This document shows, piece after piece, positions 11,237 to 22,888 of a DNA stretch of 64,000 nt (positions within the stretch are counted from its first letter, which is position 1; every line of letters begins with the position of its first letter). Source of the DNA: Norana najaformis (Eukaryota; Annelida; Clitellata; Crassiclitellata; Hormogastridae); the NCBI GenBank assembly GCA_964023275.1, contig OZ029929.1:9003937-9067936 (forward strand). Direction: 5' to 3'. The notes under the pieces were generated by a model. That model did not search any database. It worked only from the letters and a program-made list of their open reading frames with translations, and was not told the DNA's origin. The translations under genes and the position numbers were made by a program.

Positions 11237-11914
11237 CCTGAGAGAAATCTCGGTTGGCACTTGCATAAAAAATCTACATCTCTTAGGACTTGCTTACACA
11301 AAGGCAGGTAACATATAGCTAATCTTATTTTCCTTGCTACGCATAAGGAAGTATCAATCATTTCGAATACGAAATTGCAAAAGCCCTGCCAAAGCTCAGC
11401 GAGGCCAAATAAACAAAGAGGCAGTCACTCATCTGATGGCTAAGGCGCAGAACTCAATTCAAGACGTTTTTTATCTAAGGCCTTCAAGTTACAATGTCAG
11501 CAATTCAAAAACTCACATCAACTGGAAAATGAAGTTACATGAGACACTTCCTCTGGTTAAATAATCCTAACAGCTGACAATAACAATAACAACAAGAATT
11601 GTTTGCCAATGTTTTGAGACAACCAGGTAGCGTGACCACACAATGAGCATCTTTCTACACCATCCACCAGCTGCTCAACTTAACACGCACTCATTCTGTG
11701 CTACCACACGGTTAAATCATGCCAGAATTGTAGCTATGCGTGTATGCATGTATGCAATGGGATATTTATAAGGTGCCTTTAAAGAACCTATTTAAAAGTG
11801 CTGAAATATGGCTATGTCGACTCAACATGAGTTCTATATTAATTTCACCATTACACTATTTTACTGGAAAATAACAATCACTAAAGGTTATTAACAGAAC
11901 TGGTGCTACCTGAC

Positions 11915-12024
11915 CTTTGCTCTCGTTTTTGCCTTCATCATCAAGCTCCGTATCTGTCGTATCCATGGTTTCTATTGTAACCCGTTTGGCCTTCGTCAGT
12001 ACAGACGTTTCTTGGCCATCTCCT
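11915..12024 (-). CDS. CaV1 exon: II-III linker, middle
   Basis: Thirty-six codons with one base on each side. It reads GDGQETSVLTKAKRVTIETM, then DTTDTELDDEGKNESK. The acceptor is gcatttccag. Of two possible donors, AAAG|gtcagg is in phase with the next exon, whereas the CAG|gtagca six bases further is not. The Thr-rich middle has no known motif. An additional unseen exon between this and the next cannot be ruled out. Confidence 0.75.
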
Positions 12025-13189
12025 CTGGAAATGCAGTTCATAGCAAAAAGAAATTTACATATCAGAGCTTCTTCAAAGGACCTAAATAAATTTTCAGACA
12101 TACACATTCAAGGCAGCCAGGAAGAGTACCTCCATATTGCAGACTCTGACACAAAAACACAGTGAACACACGAGAATTATTCTGCAAACAAAGGAAAAAA
12201 ATAAACTAATATGTCCACGTTGAAGTGATATCGAACTGCCCATATGATCAGGCCATCACCTTGCAAGTGGCTCTTATGATGCACAGTCACACGTGCACAC
12301 ATAAAAACAAACACACACGCAGCACCTTTTAAGTGCTCAAAAAGTGTGCACATGAATCTGACGGAATAAGGGCTACTTAAGATAAGTTGACACACATTGC
12401 ACTGTATTAAGTGGAACAGTATGGACTGAGTTAAGAGGCAGCTTCAGAAGAATGGACCAGTGAAAGCGACGGTGTGCTAAAGTCCAGTGCCACGTGCCAA
12501 GCAGAATAAGCATTTGTCTTAAATGGAGGCAGGACTGAAAAGGCAACAGAGACTCAGTAAAATAACAGGTGTGGAAAAGTAACAGCTCACTTATTATGCA
12601 CCTCTGTCTACATGGCATCTGAAATTACTGAAATCTGTTTGTCCTGCAGCCTAAGAATTGAAAACCATGGCGCATTTAAAAATCTTTCACATTTCAAAAT
12701 AGATTTTCATGCCGAATATATCATTCAAAACACCGGACTTAGTTTAAAATTTCCGACTTTGTTAGGGTTTTCTCATGCATGGTCCAAAATGTGTGCATCA
12801 CCTGCACACCAGTGGACACAGAGTTGAAATTTCATCACCATCTAGGTCAGATCAGCAGCAGAGAGCACAATGAGCATCAGACCCTGATATAAGAAGTTAG
12901 TCAGTCAAGTGAGCCCTCCCTGCAAAGCTAAACAAGCTCTGAAAATCATGGGGAGAATTTCGTGGTCCACAGTGTAAATGCAATTGGATAACTTTTCTAT
13001 GTGGCTCAATTATGAAAAATCAAATTCAAGTTGTACACAGATTCCAACCCCACAAACAACGATGAAATAAAACGCGTTAACATTCAATCACGTCGTGCAA
13101 CCTAGAACTCAAAATAATAGTCACAGTAGTTGAAGAATGTTTCAGCTCATCAGCAGGCAACTAATTTTCACTCTATACATTCACCACAT

Positions 13190-13780
13190 TATTATTATTA
13201 TTATTATTATTAACTTTTAATATTATTATCATTATCATTATTATAAATGTATTTATTTGCTGATTTCAACAACCCAAACCAGCTGTAGATAAATAATAAC
13301 ATCACAGTGAAGTAAACGAATGTTCAACAAATATCCACTGTGTCCATGGTTTGCACAGCCTATTGTTTGTTCTCAGTTAATGATAATAATGAACCATTAC
13401 TACTATTTTTTTAACCTGAGGTAGGTATAATCTCTCAGGTGGTGAAAAAATTTGTCCGGAGACAGTAATGAGCATCTGGAACGGTTATATTTCATCCGGC
13501 TAATTATTATTATTATTATAATTATTATTATTACTATTATTATTATTATTATTATTTACAAAATTATTATTATTATTATTATTATTATTATGGCAATAGC
13601 AGTCTTAAGTTGCAACTTTGTCTGAGTCACCTCAATGCCAGGCTTAATAGTGTACATTATTATTATTATTATTACTATTATTATTATTATGGAACCTAGG
13701 ATAACTGTCCCGTTGCATCAGTGTGTAATAGTTATTATTATTGTTATTTCTATTATTATTATTATTATTATTATTATAAC
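13190..13780. repeat. Cluster of (ATT)n microsatellites
   Basis: Four separate runs of att/tta occur (13190-13250, 13503-13590, 13655-13690, 13735-13777), the last one next to the A1 SINE at 13785. Such runs fit the A/T-rich tail of that SINE, whose 3' end points this way. Confidence 0.9.
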
Positions 13781-13784
13781 CTCT

Positions 13785-13960
13785 GCATTCATTACGCACC
13801 ATTATCTAATGACTAAGCATCAAATGTTGGTGCTGAGCAATTGCAAGTGAAGGTCTTGTGCAAGGTCCCTACACAGTCACCTCTAATTGGAGGTTCAAAC
13901 CTGTACTCTCTGCGATACATGCACAGCTCTCCAACCTATAGAATACCATGCCACACGGCA
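13785..13960 (-). mobile_element. SINE family A1 copy
   Basis: The plus strand reads tctaatgactaagcatcaa, then gaaggtcttgtgcaaggtcc and the inverted B-box ggttcaaacctgtactctc. Same order and orientation as the copy at 24955-25130. Confidence 0.85.
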
Positions 13961-14119
13961 ACTGCACACAGCCTGAAGCCAGCTACGCGATCAGAAATAT
14001 ATCTAGGACACAGCAACGATGAACACAGCATCCTTCTTAATTACTTTCTTACTTATACACAAAAAATTCTTTATTCGCTACAAAAAATACCAAGTGATTA
14101 TTAATAATCCACTGCTTAC

Positions 14120-14238
14120 CTGTGGTTCATCTTGGAAGACTCATCCGGCTTTGACTCATCCTCTGCGACCTCATTTCCAACCTCGCCAGCATCACCGTTT
14201 CCTGCCTCTGTACCACCTTCCACTGCCTCCTTCTCCTC
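14120..14238 (-). CDS. CaV1 exon: acidic II-III linker
   Basis: Thirty-nine codons plus two bases. The peptide is Glu/Asp/Gly-rich: EEKEAVEGGTEAGNGDAGEV, later EDESKPDESSKMNH. No recognisable motif; the call depends on perfect phase (0 in, 2 out), a ctttgcag acceptor and a strong AG|gtaag donor between clear exons. In vertebrate skeletal CaV1.1 this linker couples to the ryanodine receptor; nothing here shows whether that role applies. Confidence 0.82.
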
Positions 14239-14687
14239 CTGCAAAGATGCAGCAACTGAATCAGACCACCATATCTGTTGATTTACTCAGACATACACTC
14301 ACTGATTATAGGTGAGCGTCTGACTGAGTCCAGGGAACAGGGAGGCAGTCTACAGAACATGTTGATTTCTAATTCACTGTCATACTTTACATGAATTTAG
14401 TTATTTTCAACAATTAAATTATAAATTTTGGTCTTTAAGTTATTTTATCTGGCTAGTTTGTCCCTTCTTTCTGCTTCTGAGATAAGCTTTAATTATTTAT
14501 TTCTTCTCTATGTTGATTTGCATGCTTTGCATGCTGTTTGCGCACATACTGTTGGCTGACTTGCACAGTCTGTGCTTCATGACTCAAAAGGGCAGCATAC
14601 ATACTTGATTGCTCATTACCACTAACTAGTTCGGTCAAACAATTCAATTTTTTTGTTTATCTTTGTTCTACAAGGTTGATAAAATTG

Positions 14688-14753
14688 ATTCCTCGCTCAG
14701 ACGAAGGACATATGGTGTGTTAACAAATATCTTACTTACTTACTTACTTACTT
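14688..14753 (+). mobile_element. LINE 3' end with (ACTT)n tail
   Basis: The sequence cctcgctcagacgaaggaca, then tatggtgtgttaacaaat, is followed by (actt)n. It is nearly identical to 38042-38106. Ordinary intron sequence follows. Confidence 0.75.
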
Positions 14754-14781
14754 CACTGAAATGAAAGAGAGAAGCATATAC

Positions 14782-14906
14782 CATGACTGAATGGTTGGCT
14801 GCCTCTTCCTCCTCTTCTTCCTCCTCCTGCTTCTCGCTCTCTCCAAGCGCATCCGCATCAGCCAAGTTGTCGACAGCAATGGCCAAGAACACATTCAGCA
14901 AGATGT
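14782..14906 (-). CDS. CaV1 exon: IIS6 end and start of II-III linker
   Basis: Two bases complete the Tyr codon, then 41 codons. It reads [20 protein letters not shown], the almost invariant end of IIS6 in CaV1/CaV2, followed by a run of eight Glu after EKQ. Acceptor gctttaaag, donor ATG|gtatat, phase 0. The uninterrupted poly-Glu directly after the gate is more extreme than the mixed acid/base linker of vertebrate CaV1. Confidence 0.93.
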
Positions 14907-15184
14907 CTTTAAAGCAAAATCAAGGCAACAGAACCGTATCATGTCATCTCAGGCCATAAAGACAGGCCAACTATCACAGCTGCTGAATCATAGATAGAAG
15001 AAGCTTGGCTTTTGTGGGATTTTCTATTGAAAATTGTGAATTCTAAAATGTTTGATCTGACTGTTGGAATATAATCGAGACCATTGCATTGGCATCTGAT
15101 GCACACGGCAACATTTGGCGGCACATAAAACCTAACTAGAAATTAAAATTCTACTGAGTCAGAACAAGAAACTGGGCAACAGAT

Positions 15185-15350
15185 ATGTGGTCATTTTCTA
15201 ATCACGTTGGCGACACAGCTCAATTTTACAAACGGGATATTCGTAGAACAGGATCACATTTGCGCCATGCTGTCTTGATCTCACTAGCTAATGCATCTGT
15301 TTCCAGCAGACTTGACTACTGTAACTCACTTCTTATAATAACTATACCAT
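15185..15350 (+). mobile_element. LINE reverse transcriptase relic (C-terminal part)
   Basis: The translation includes HVGDTAQFYKRDIRRTGSH and then VSSRLDYCNSLL. SRLDYCNSLL is the conserved phrase after the polymerase domain of CR1/L2/Jockey-like LINEs. Only about 55 codons remain. Confidence 0.8.
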
Positions 15351-15705
15351 CATTTATATTCAGGGTGCACATGATCCCTCAGGAACAAGAAATTATAATC
15401 ATTTTAGCTATTTTTTATCTAAAGTAGGAACAAAATTATTATAAAATAATTAATATATGACACAAATAATAATAATAATAATAGTAATAATAATAATAAT
15501 AATGACACAAACATACTTAATTCTCCTGATTCTGCAGAAATGCTATTGTCTCACCATGAAAAGCTTTTTCATTACGGTTATGTTCCGAGATACTTTATAT
15601 CTTAGAGGAGCGTAATGTAAATCCTTTATTACATTAGATGGCACCAGTAAAGACAGGGGCACCTTAGAATAAAGCGCTCTGAGCAACGAAACTTCTAAAG
15701 GATAC

Positions 15706-15826
15706 AATTGCCGCAGATAAACAGGACAACAAAGTAGAAGCAGACAATGACACCAAAAGATTTGACGCCACCATATGCAGCAATTCCATCGTACATCACA
15801 GCATTCCAATCTTCACCCGTCAAAAT
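15706..15826 (-). CDS. CaV1 exon: domain II filter and start of IIS6
   Basis: Forty codons plus one base. It opens with [20 protein letters not shown]; the Glu of GEDW is the domain II selectivity-filter residue. IIS6 follows as [18 protein letters not shown], with the Tyr codon of GNY split to the next exon. Acceptor cttgttag, donor T|gtatcc. The sequence matches CaV1 closely in the loop and the S6 start. Confidence 0.95.
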
Positions 15827-16288
15827 CTAACAAGCACATACATGTAATGTACTGTAAGAATAGGCATTTATATAGCTCCTTTTGAGATCGTTTCAAAATG
15901 CTCATTACATGCAGTACATGATGGTAAAGAAGGCTGTAATGGCAACTGTAATTGTAGAAAAGCATTTATCTAGCGTCTTCTCTGCATAGTTATTCATCAG
16001 ATTTTGATAACTGAGAGTTGACTAGAAACTAAAAGTTCAACCAAAGAGTTAGATATTTTAAGGCACCTTTAACACTTACGAATTTCATAACTGGTGTATA
16101 TTCAAATGATACGCACTTGGGTTCCATGCTTACAGACATTTGTGCATGTGTAAGTGATATATTCTCTGGCCTAAGCTTCCAGACACTCACATTAACTGCA
16201 GATCTCTCTTTTGCCCTAGTGGAGTTGTTACTACCGAACTACAGTACCTCAAATAAAGATGTGTTACACTTTATTTCCTTTATTTCCA

Positions 16289-16357
16289 AGCCTCAGATTC
16301 AGATGTACTGACATTGCATGCATTATAAGTGCTTTTAATTAATAAATAAATAAATAG
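16289..16357 (+). mobile_element. LINE 3' tail with (TAAA)n
   Basis: The sequence cctcagattcagatgtact, gacattgcatgcattataag and tgcttttaa is followed by (ataa)n. Close relatives lie at 38785-38855 and 61078-61141, each ending in TAAA repeats. Confidence 0.8.
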
Positions 16358-16395
16358 GACTGGTGGTGGTGGTGATGATGATGATGATGATGATT
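16358..16395. repeat. (GGT)n/(GAT)n microsatellite
   Basis: Runs of ggtggt then gatgatgat lie 47 bp beyond the domain II pore-helix exon donor. Confidence 0.95.
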
Positions 16396-16441
16396 ACAAT
16401 GACGATAACGATGATGGCTATGGGGAAACTCCAAAAGCCAC

Positions 16442-16652
16442 CTGGAAAACAGTGAGAAGTGACTGCCAGAAGGAATCGAAGTTGCTACGAGGTTTGTCGA
16501 TGAGTGGATTGAAGTTGAAGCGTCCTCCAAAAAGCTGCATCCCGAGCAGAGCAAAGATGACGATGAAGAGGAAGAGCAGAAGAAGAAGGCTCACGATCGA
16601 CCGCATACTGTTGAGCAACGAAGCGACCAGGTTACGCAGTGACGTCCAGTAA
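16442..16652 (-). CDS. CaV1 exon: IIS5 and domain II pore helix
   Basis: One base then 70 codons. It begins [19 protein letters not shown] (S4-S5 linker), then a Leu-rich IIS5 ending [15 protein letters not shown], a short turret, and the pore helix [11 protein letters not shown]. The splice site after Gln falls just before the filter, as in vertebrate CaV1 genes. Acceptor gtttgcag, donor CAG|gtggct. A (GGT/GAT)n microsatellite lies 46 bp beyond the donor. Confidence 0.95.
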
Positions 16653-17470
16653 CTGCAAACGACATCACAACATACAAGGAAGTACTTTAACAAAGGATCT
16701 TCAGCTACTTCATGTTAAACATTATAACGACTATCACTGCACTGTTATTCAATAGATGGCAGTAATGGTAATGGATTTCTTAATTTGTTCATTAGAGGGC
16801 AGGGGTGTGTACTCTTACAGTGATATATAGTTTGAGTTTGACTATGGCAATGAGACAGTCCGGATTTTTCATTTTCATTATCTTTAAAGAAAATAATTAA
16901 ACTTTGTTTGTATATTTGCTGATTAAATTTATCATTTCAGTCAATTTCTTCATATCCTTTTTCAGGATTACATTATCAAAATTCTGAGTACACATCCAGA
17001 ACGAATGGATCTTGAGTCAATCCTGAATAAACTGTCAATGTCTAGGATATCTGTGATGCCACTGATGCTGTGACATCTGTTGTTATAACCTTGAACCTGT
17101 ACATATTTTTTAAAAATTACCGGGTGAGATGATCCATCACCACTGCCGACATTTTGAAAGGGTCATGCCTTTTATGTCATTGTGCATGGACTGTGCTAGC
17201 CTGAGAAACAAATCTCAAATGTAATCACAATCAGCATATAAACTGGCCTCCGGCTGCACCTCAACGCAGTGATGTAAACCTTTAGCCAAGACCAGTTGAG
17301 GCTTATGTCTTAGGTCACACGACAATGAATCAAATTAGATGAAGATTATAATCTGTTGGACTGTACTACATTAGCAGAGATTGTATATTTTAAGCTTTGA
17401 TTAGTTTGACTGCATTATGCTTGACTGGAACAGAAGAAAACTGAAAAGGTCAGATGTGATTCAAAATTAC
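16653..17470. other. Intron between IIS4 and IIS5 exons
   Basis: I see no exon, repeat family or microsatellite of note here. Confidence 0.5.
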
Positions 17471-17696
17471 CGAGTGGCCTTGAAGACCCTGAGTAGTCTA
17501 GCACATCGTAAGACGCTGACTCCAAGCTGAGGCATGACGCCGGTGTACATGAAGACGGCTTCTACAATACTGCAGATGACGACAAAACAGTCGAACCGGT
17601 TGAAGAGAGACACAAAGTAACCCTGAAGACCTACGCTGTACATCTTCACCAGCATCTCGATTGCAAACAGGACGATGAAAAAGAGGTTCGTGATCT
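17471..17696 (-). CDS. CaV1 exon: IIS2, IIS3, IIS4 voltage sensor
   Basis: The largest exon placed: 74 codons with two bases on each side. It contains IIS2 ([19 protein letters not shown]), the conserved [18 protein letters not shown] leading into IIS3, and the IIS4 sensor [17 protein letters not shown], with Arg/Lys spaced every three residues. The family phrase [11 protein letters not shown] is nearly invariant in CaV1 and CaV2. Acceptor gatttccag, donor CG|gtaatt. Confidence 0.95.
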
Positions 17697-17819
17697 CTGG
17701 AAATCAGAACAATGCAACCAATGTACGTACAATGCTACAAATGTAACCGGTAAGCTTGCAGTTTAAAGCTTCTGATTAGCATTCCTTTTGTAGTATAGTA
17801 AAGTAAGTAAAGTATCTCA

Positions 17820-18092
17820 TATCCTGTAGTGAGACATAGAGGAGGTGCTCATTTCATTTTTCTTTAGGCCCCTGAGCCGGCAATGGACAAATCCCAAATT
17901 CATGAACACGGGGCTTGATCACAGGACTTGCCGTTTACTTCCCAGTTTACACCAGTACCAAATAATACTGCTTGGTGACAGAGGCACAGTGGGCGCATAC
18001 AACTTGCCCAGGGTTGTTACATGGATTTGAACCCACAACCATATGATCACTGACCAAATAAGTTACCGACAGACCACTGTGCCTCACTTTGC
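17820..18092 (-). mobile_element. SINE family B copy (tRNA-headed)
   Basis: The minus strand begins ggcacagtggtctgtcggta and holds a B-box-like gggttcaaatcc. It continues with cctgggcaagttgt, gtgcctctgtcaccaag and ggatttgtccattgccggct. It aligns over its length with the plus-strand copy at 37040-37325. It lies in the intron between the IIS1 and IIS2 exons. Confidence 0.87.
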
Positions 18093-18469
18093 AGTATAGC
18101 CATATAAAAAATAATGCAGTTACTTTAGAAATTATAGCCATTCCCACAAATAAAGCAATGAAATGCAGGATTTATTTAGCATCCATTAAAATACCTGCTT
18201 GGAACTACTTCTAGCCCACTCATGGCTAAAACGTTTTAAAATTCACAGCACTAGATAAATTTATGTTTACATTAGATGTACAATTCTTCCTAAAAATACA
18301 TCGTAGAAAGACTTCACAAAATTACATGGAGCAGCAACTGTAAGTTAGTCACGTGACACGTGACAGTGCTTTTCTTAGTACATTTTATAGTTAGTGTAAA
18401 GTTGATAACATTAAAGACCTCCAAAACAACACCAGTACCCAGAGCAGCAATAACAAGAACAGTCGTAAA

Positions 18470-18645
18470 CGTAATCGCAAACTATAGATTTCTTCAGCAC
18501 CCAGTGAAAGCTAAGTCACAGAAACCACCTTATTCACAGGCACTCAGTCAAAACAAAATCAATAGGAAAGAAGGGTTCAGTTCCAGGTCAAGATCCAATA
18601 CTCAGGTAGGCAGGCAGGCAGTCAGATGGTGGTGGGTAGTGTTAC
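18470..18645 (+). repeat. Repeat family D copy
   Basis: Shares cagtgaaagctaagtcacag, cactcagtcaaaacaaaatc and ggttcagttccaggtcaag with the other family D copies. It is followed by a (CAA)n-rich stretch to about 18745. Confidence 0.85.
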
Positions 18646-19092
18646 CAAGTTACAACAACAACAATCAAAACAACATCAATAAAAATTACAACAACAACAA
18701 CATCAATAATTAAACAACAAATGCAACAAAAACAACAACTAGAGCAAAACTCAAGAACAACAAACATGGCATGAATGACAGCAATGGCAGTAAACAGCAT
18801 CAGCAGGAACTGTGTAAGAAACAACAGTTGAGTGGGCAAATTCCCGGGGGCCCAGATGAAACCAAGCGAAGTCAAGGTCTGTCCAAAACAACTAAACCCC
18901 GTCTTGCACAGATGCCCCAAGAGGTCCATAAACAGCCAGTGGGCATTCGACAGAATCTATGCATTCAGTGGAACAATTCACCTGCCAAGGAACCAGAAGA
19001 AATCATGTTATATGCCACAACACGGAACCACGCAATCAATCTAAACCAATTCTGTAATCAGTTTCAAGTTATTCTGGCATTGCAAAGCCAGG

Positions 19093-19380
19093 GACAGACA
19101 GACAGACAGACAGACAGACAGATCGACACACAGACAGACACAGACAGACAGACCGACAGACAGACAGAGACAGACAGAGATACACAAACAGACAGACAGA
19201 AGCAAAAGGAGAAGTAGGTGGAGTGAGAAGAGATGTACAGCAACAGGAAGATGATAAATAACACTGAAACGAAGCAAAACAAAATTAACAGAAATCATAA
19301 GGAGATGACAGGGACAGGCAAACTGACACACAGGCAGGGACACACACAAGCAAAAAGACAAAGACAGACACACACACACA
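19093..19380. repeat. (CAGA)n and (CA)n repeats
   Basis: Imperfect cagacaga units (19093-19202) and a second CA/CAGA-rich patch (19310-19386) near the IIS1 exon donor. They generate false Cys/Leu/Ser/Val-rich ORFs on the minus strand. Confidence 0.95.
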
Positions 19381-19410
19381 CATACACAGGAAGCTAAGCA
19401 GGTAACCAAC

Positions 19411-19571
19411 CCTGGAACTTGTCCAGCCACTCTGGTTGGTTGTAATGTTCTGATGTCAGAACACAGGTGTTGAGAAAGACGAGAATGATGACAAGCCAAT
19501 AGAATGCCTGCGACTTGACGGCTCGACGACAGCCCTTGCGACAACGACGATTCACCTTTGAAAGACGTCTC
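19411..19571 (-). CDS. CaV1 exon: basic end of I-II linker, IIS1
   Basis: Fifty-three codons with one base at each end. The basic run [20 protein letters not shown] precedes IIS1, [20 protein letters not shown], and the extracellular [10 protein letters not shown], all close to CaV1 (SEHYNQP is a hallmark). Acceptor gccacag; donor CAGG|gttggt, a weak donor after position +2 but the one that keeps frame (Gln-Glu into IIS2). A vertebrate-type RRxS phosphorylation-like motif is visible (RRLS), but its use is unknown. Confidence 0.93.
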
Positions 19572-19681
19572 CTGTGGCAATCAAAGCACATCACGCAAGT
19601 CAGTTTAAACCTACACAATGTTATTTCTGCGGGCAAAAGTCATTCTTAATGTAAAGTGGAGCAGTGGATGGTGATATAATT

Positions 19682-19985
19682 GAATTGTAATGGTAACTGT
19701 AATCCCAAGATTTCTACAGCGCCCAACGAAAGCCATGTCACGGGGACCAGCTTATTCACAGGCGCTCAGTCAAAACAAAATCGATAGGCAAAAAGATTTT
19801 GTTTCCAGGTCAAGATCCAAAGGTCAGGCAGAGAGACAGCGTGGCAGCTACGGTGGGTGGTGTTTGTGACTGGAGTGGAAATGGAGATAAGAGGATGAAG
19901 GGGAGTCAGGATAGGAACTGTGAAAGAGGAATGTTCAGTTTTGAGTGAAAGGCCAATGCAGAAATTGCAAGCAGTGGAGCATAGA
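19682..19985 (+). repeat. Repeat family D copy
   Basis: One of the fullest copies: gtaatggtaactgtaatccc, agatttctacagcgcccaac, cttattcacaggcgctcagt and ggtggtgtttgtgactgg, then a GA-rich 3' part. Confidence 0.87.
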
Positions 19986-20951
19986 TGAGTTTGTTTGATG
20001 GGTCAGATAACTGTCACAGTTCTGGAGGGAGTTTATTTATAGGAATAGCATGTCAATGTGATGCTTTATGATGTACAAGCACCACCTCTGCATATTCCTG
20101 CACTAAGCAGTAATGCTTTGTTGACTTAAGTCATACCTTTGTTCGATTATATTACAAAATAAGTGTAAAAATTGGTCAACTCGGACAGCTGAATTTACCC
20201 ATTGACACCCATGTACAGTATGACTGATTGTGGTATGCATTTTTATTTTTAGTGATCAATGACACTCCTGAATGTATTGAACCACAATATCATCTGACAT
20301 AACTTAAGGTGACACAGGTTATGACAAGTGAGTCAGTGATGTGCACTGTAATTAATTACAAGTCATTACTAGCTTTACACGAGTTCAATAAAGAAGCAAT
20401 TGAAAACAACTGTCATAAAATGTTGAGTTTCAAGATATCAAAATTGAAGCAAAAGAGATCATTAAAAACCTCAATTACATAATGTTAAACACAAGTTTAA
20501 GTAATCATTTTCAAAAGAAGGTCAGTTTGTTTATCTCAAATGATAGTTTAAAGAAATTATTAAATAAACCAGTTATTAAAAACTTGTCAAAAAACAAGGG
20601 ACAGCAAAATAACATTTTATTTAACTTGATGGTAGACAATTAGATGAAAAATAAAGCAACAATTAAGTACAACATTTCCACCTAGCTGAAAGTTTGTCAG
20701 CTGCAGTGATTTTGGCAAGTTTAGCAATTTATTGAGTCAACATAAGCCATAGGCGTCCACACATAAGAGCAAGAGAGGACACTGACCCACTGGAATTCAC
20801 ATCTGGACATTTTGGCCCACATCAGGCCACGAGGACGTTTCCCAGTTTTCATGTTTTGCCGATATTGCAAAAATTTCTGCGCTCATACTAAGGCCAACTG
20901 AAAATGGTACCAACTGTCCTGATAGGGTCACAACGGAAATGATCGACTCAC

Positions 20952-21033
20952 TTTTTCCGACTCCACCAAGTGAGTTGCTGTGGCACTTCGTCCACTTCAT
21001 CCCCATCCACTCGCTCCACCCCGTCTTGTTCTC
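20952..21033 (-). CDS. CaV1 exon: distal I-II linker
   Basis: The exon has 26 codons with two bases at each end. It goes from acidic (EQDGVERVDGDEVDEV) to basic (WWSRK), leading into the Arg-rich stretch of the next exon. Low-complexity linker sequence gives little family signal, so the call depends on consistent phases on both sides, the gtgctag acceptor and the AA|gtgagt donor. A shifted acceptor at the following AG would change the frame. Confidence 0.78.
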
Positions 21034-22189
21034 CTAGCACACACAAAATTAAACCTCCATCAGTTAAGTGCAGGTTCCTGTTGCAGTAACATGTGGTTCT
21101 GATCAATCCACGGCCAGTTTCTGTTACCTAAACATCTGGATTTCATTACTTTAAAACATATACGTGGTAGTAAGAACTAGACTTCTAAGGTCAATTCCTG
21201 TATAAATAAAAGTGATAGATTTTGTCGGTTTACGACTGTTTCCTTGTGCAGTAAAACGACGATTAAACGATCTTAATCTAAGCAGCGAATTCGGTCCACT
21301 GGAATGAGAGGATATATAGCGGATATTTCGAGTCTATTCTGGCCTCGGACACTGAATTGCCCAGCCTCGCCATTGTCGACATCACATCACGGTCCACCGC
21401 GGTGGCGTCCATTGGCACAAGGCATCGTTGACAACATCAGCGGGAGCGTTACCAGCAAGGTCTCTGCCGTTAGTAGCGATCATAAACAGCGCTAGCAGCA
21501 TATATCACAGCGCTTGCAGCAACCACGCGTTTTGGTTACCCATAACACTTAGATACACGGCGGCAGCGCTTGTAGCTGGGGTTCTGCGGTCAGCAGAAGT
21601 TCTCAACGCAGCGCTTGCAAGCAAAAAGCGGCAGCATTGAACGCGATATGCAGATGATGACGCAACAGTTGCAATTTCTAAAAAAGTGAGTAAGTTCTCA
21701 AAAAGCGAGTAAACAGTTTCGGCAGGTCTAAATGATTGGACTCAAAATGCGCTAGAGGCTGACAATTGAACAATGATTATAATAGTCTACGACTATTCCG
21801 CATAAAAAGCAGATTTTCGTTGAACGGTTTACATGGTCCCCAATCAGATAGAACAGCCCCCCGAATCTGAAAAGCGATTTAGTAGATAGCACTAGTTACC
21901 AACCAATTCAAAAAGAACCAAGCGTATTTCGCGTATGGTGAGCTAAGCTGCTTTTGCCTATGCAACAACCCCAGTCCTCTTTGCAGTCCTCTCCTTGAGG
22001 GCCTACTCCCCGGCTACAGGCCTACGACACCCAAAGTTCAAAGTTTCATAGGCTACCCGCAATGCTGACGTCTAGACTAAGGCGACATAAACGTGGGCAT
22101 ACCACATAAAACACAATAGGGGCCTACAACAGCAATTTGACAGGGCTCTTCTTACAAAGTTTAGAAGTGCACACTGAAGCCGTGAACAG

Positions 22190-22560
22190 GAGACATTAAG
22201 AACTATGAACAGACTGGAAGCGATAAGTTTTCAGTTTACAGCAAAATCGAGTCTCGGTTAGAGAGTTGCAAACATGAGGAGGTAGAGTTCCAGATGGAGG
22301 GACCAGCAACTGTGAATGAACGGCGGCCAAAGACAAGATACGGACCAAGAGCAACACATTTTCCAGAAGATGGTGATCGACGAAGATCGACGTGTAACAG
22401 TATAGGGTGTAACCATCGATGATGAGTAGGATTGCTGATGATTTGGACGTGTTTTGTACATGAGGAGTGCCAGCTGGAAGCGGATACGCTCACGTACAGA
22501 AAGCCAGAAGGTTATCGAGAAGAGACAGCTGTTGAGATATACAGTCTTGTTAAGTGAGTC
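22190..22560 (-). mobile_element. LINE relic, C-terminal end
   Basis: Two minus-strand frames together give ITFWLSVRERIRFQLALLMY and, after a frameshift, FGRRSFTVAGPSIWNS. These match the WLPVxxRIxFKLAxLxYK and SFxVAGPxxWNSLP blocks at the C-terminus of CR1/L2-like reverse transcriptase ORFs. Frameshifted and truncated. Confidence 0.85.
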
Positions 22561-22739
22561 CAAGACAGTCATGCAGCCTGGTGTATGACTCTAGTTAGAA
22601 GAAGCAGTGAGCAGTCATGAAGACTATAGAGTATTGAGTTGCAGTAGTCAAGAATAAGGCTCTATCTCTGTTTTCGACTATGCTGATGCTAGAGTAGAAG
22701 CAAGTTTGTCGGATCCTTCAGAGGTGAAACAAGCAAGTT

Positions 22740-22805
22740 CAATCTATTTGTCTGTCTGTCCGTCCGTCTGTCTGTCTGTCTTTCTGTCTGTCTGTCTATC
22801 TATCT

Positions 22806-22836
<31 letters not shown>

Positions 22837-22845
22837 TATCAATCT

Positions 22846-22888
<43 letters not shown>

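Noticed and set aside
11856..12107. Donor CAG|gtagca for the middle II-III linker exon
   Set aside because: It is a good-looking donor but leaves phase 0, which does not fit the next exon; AAAG|gtcagg fits.
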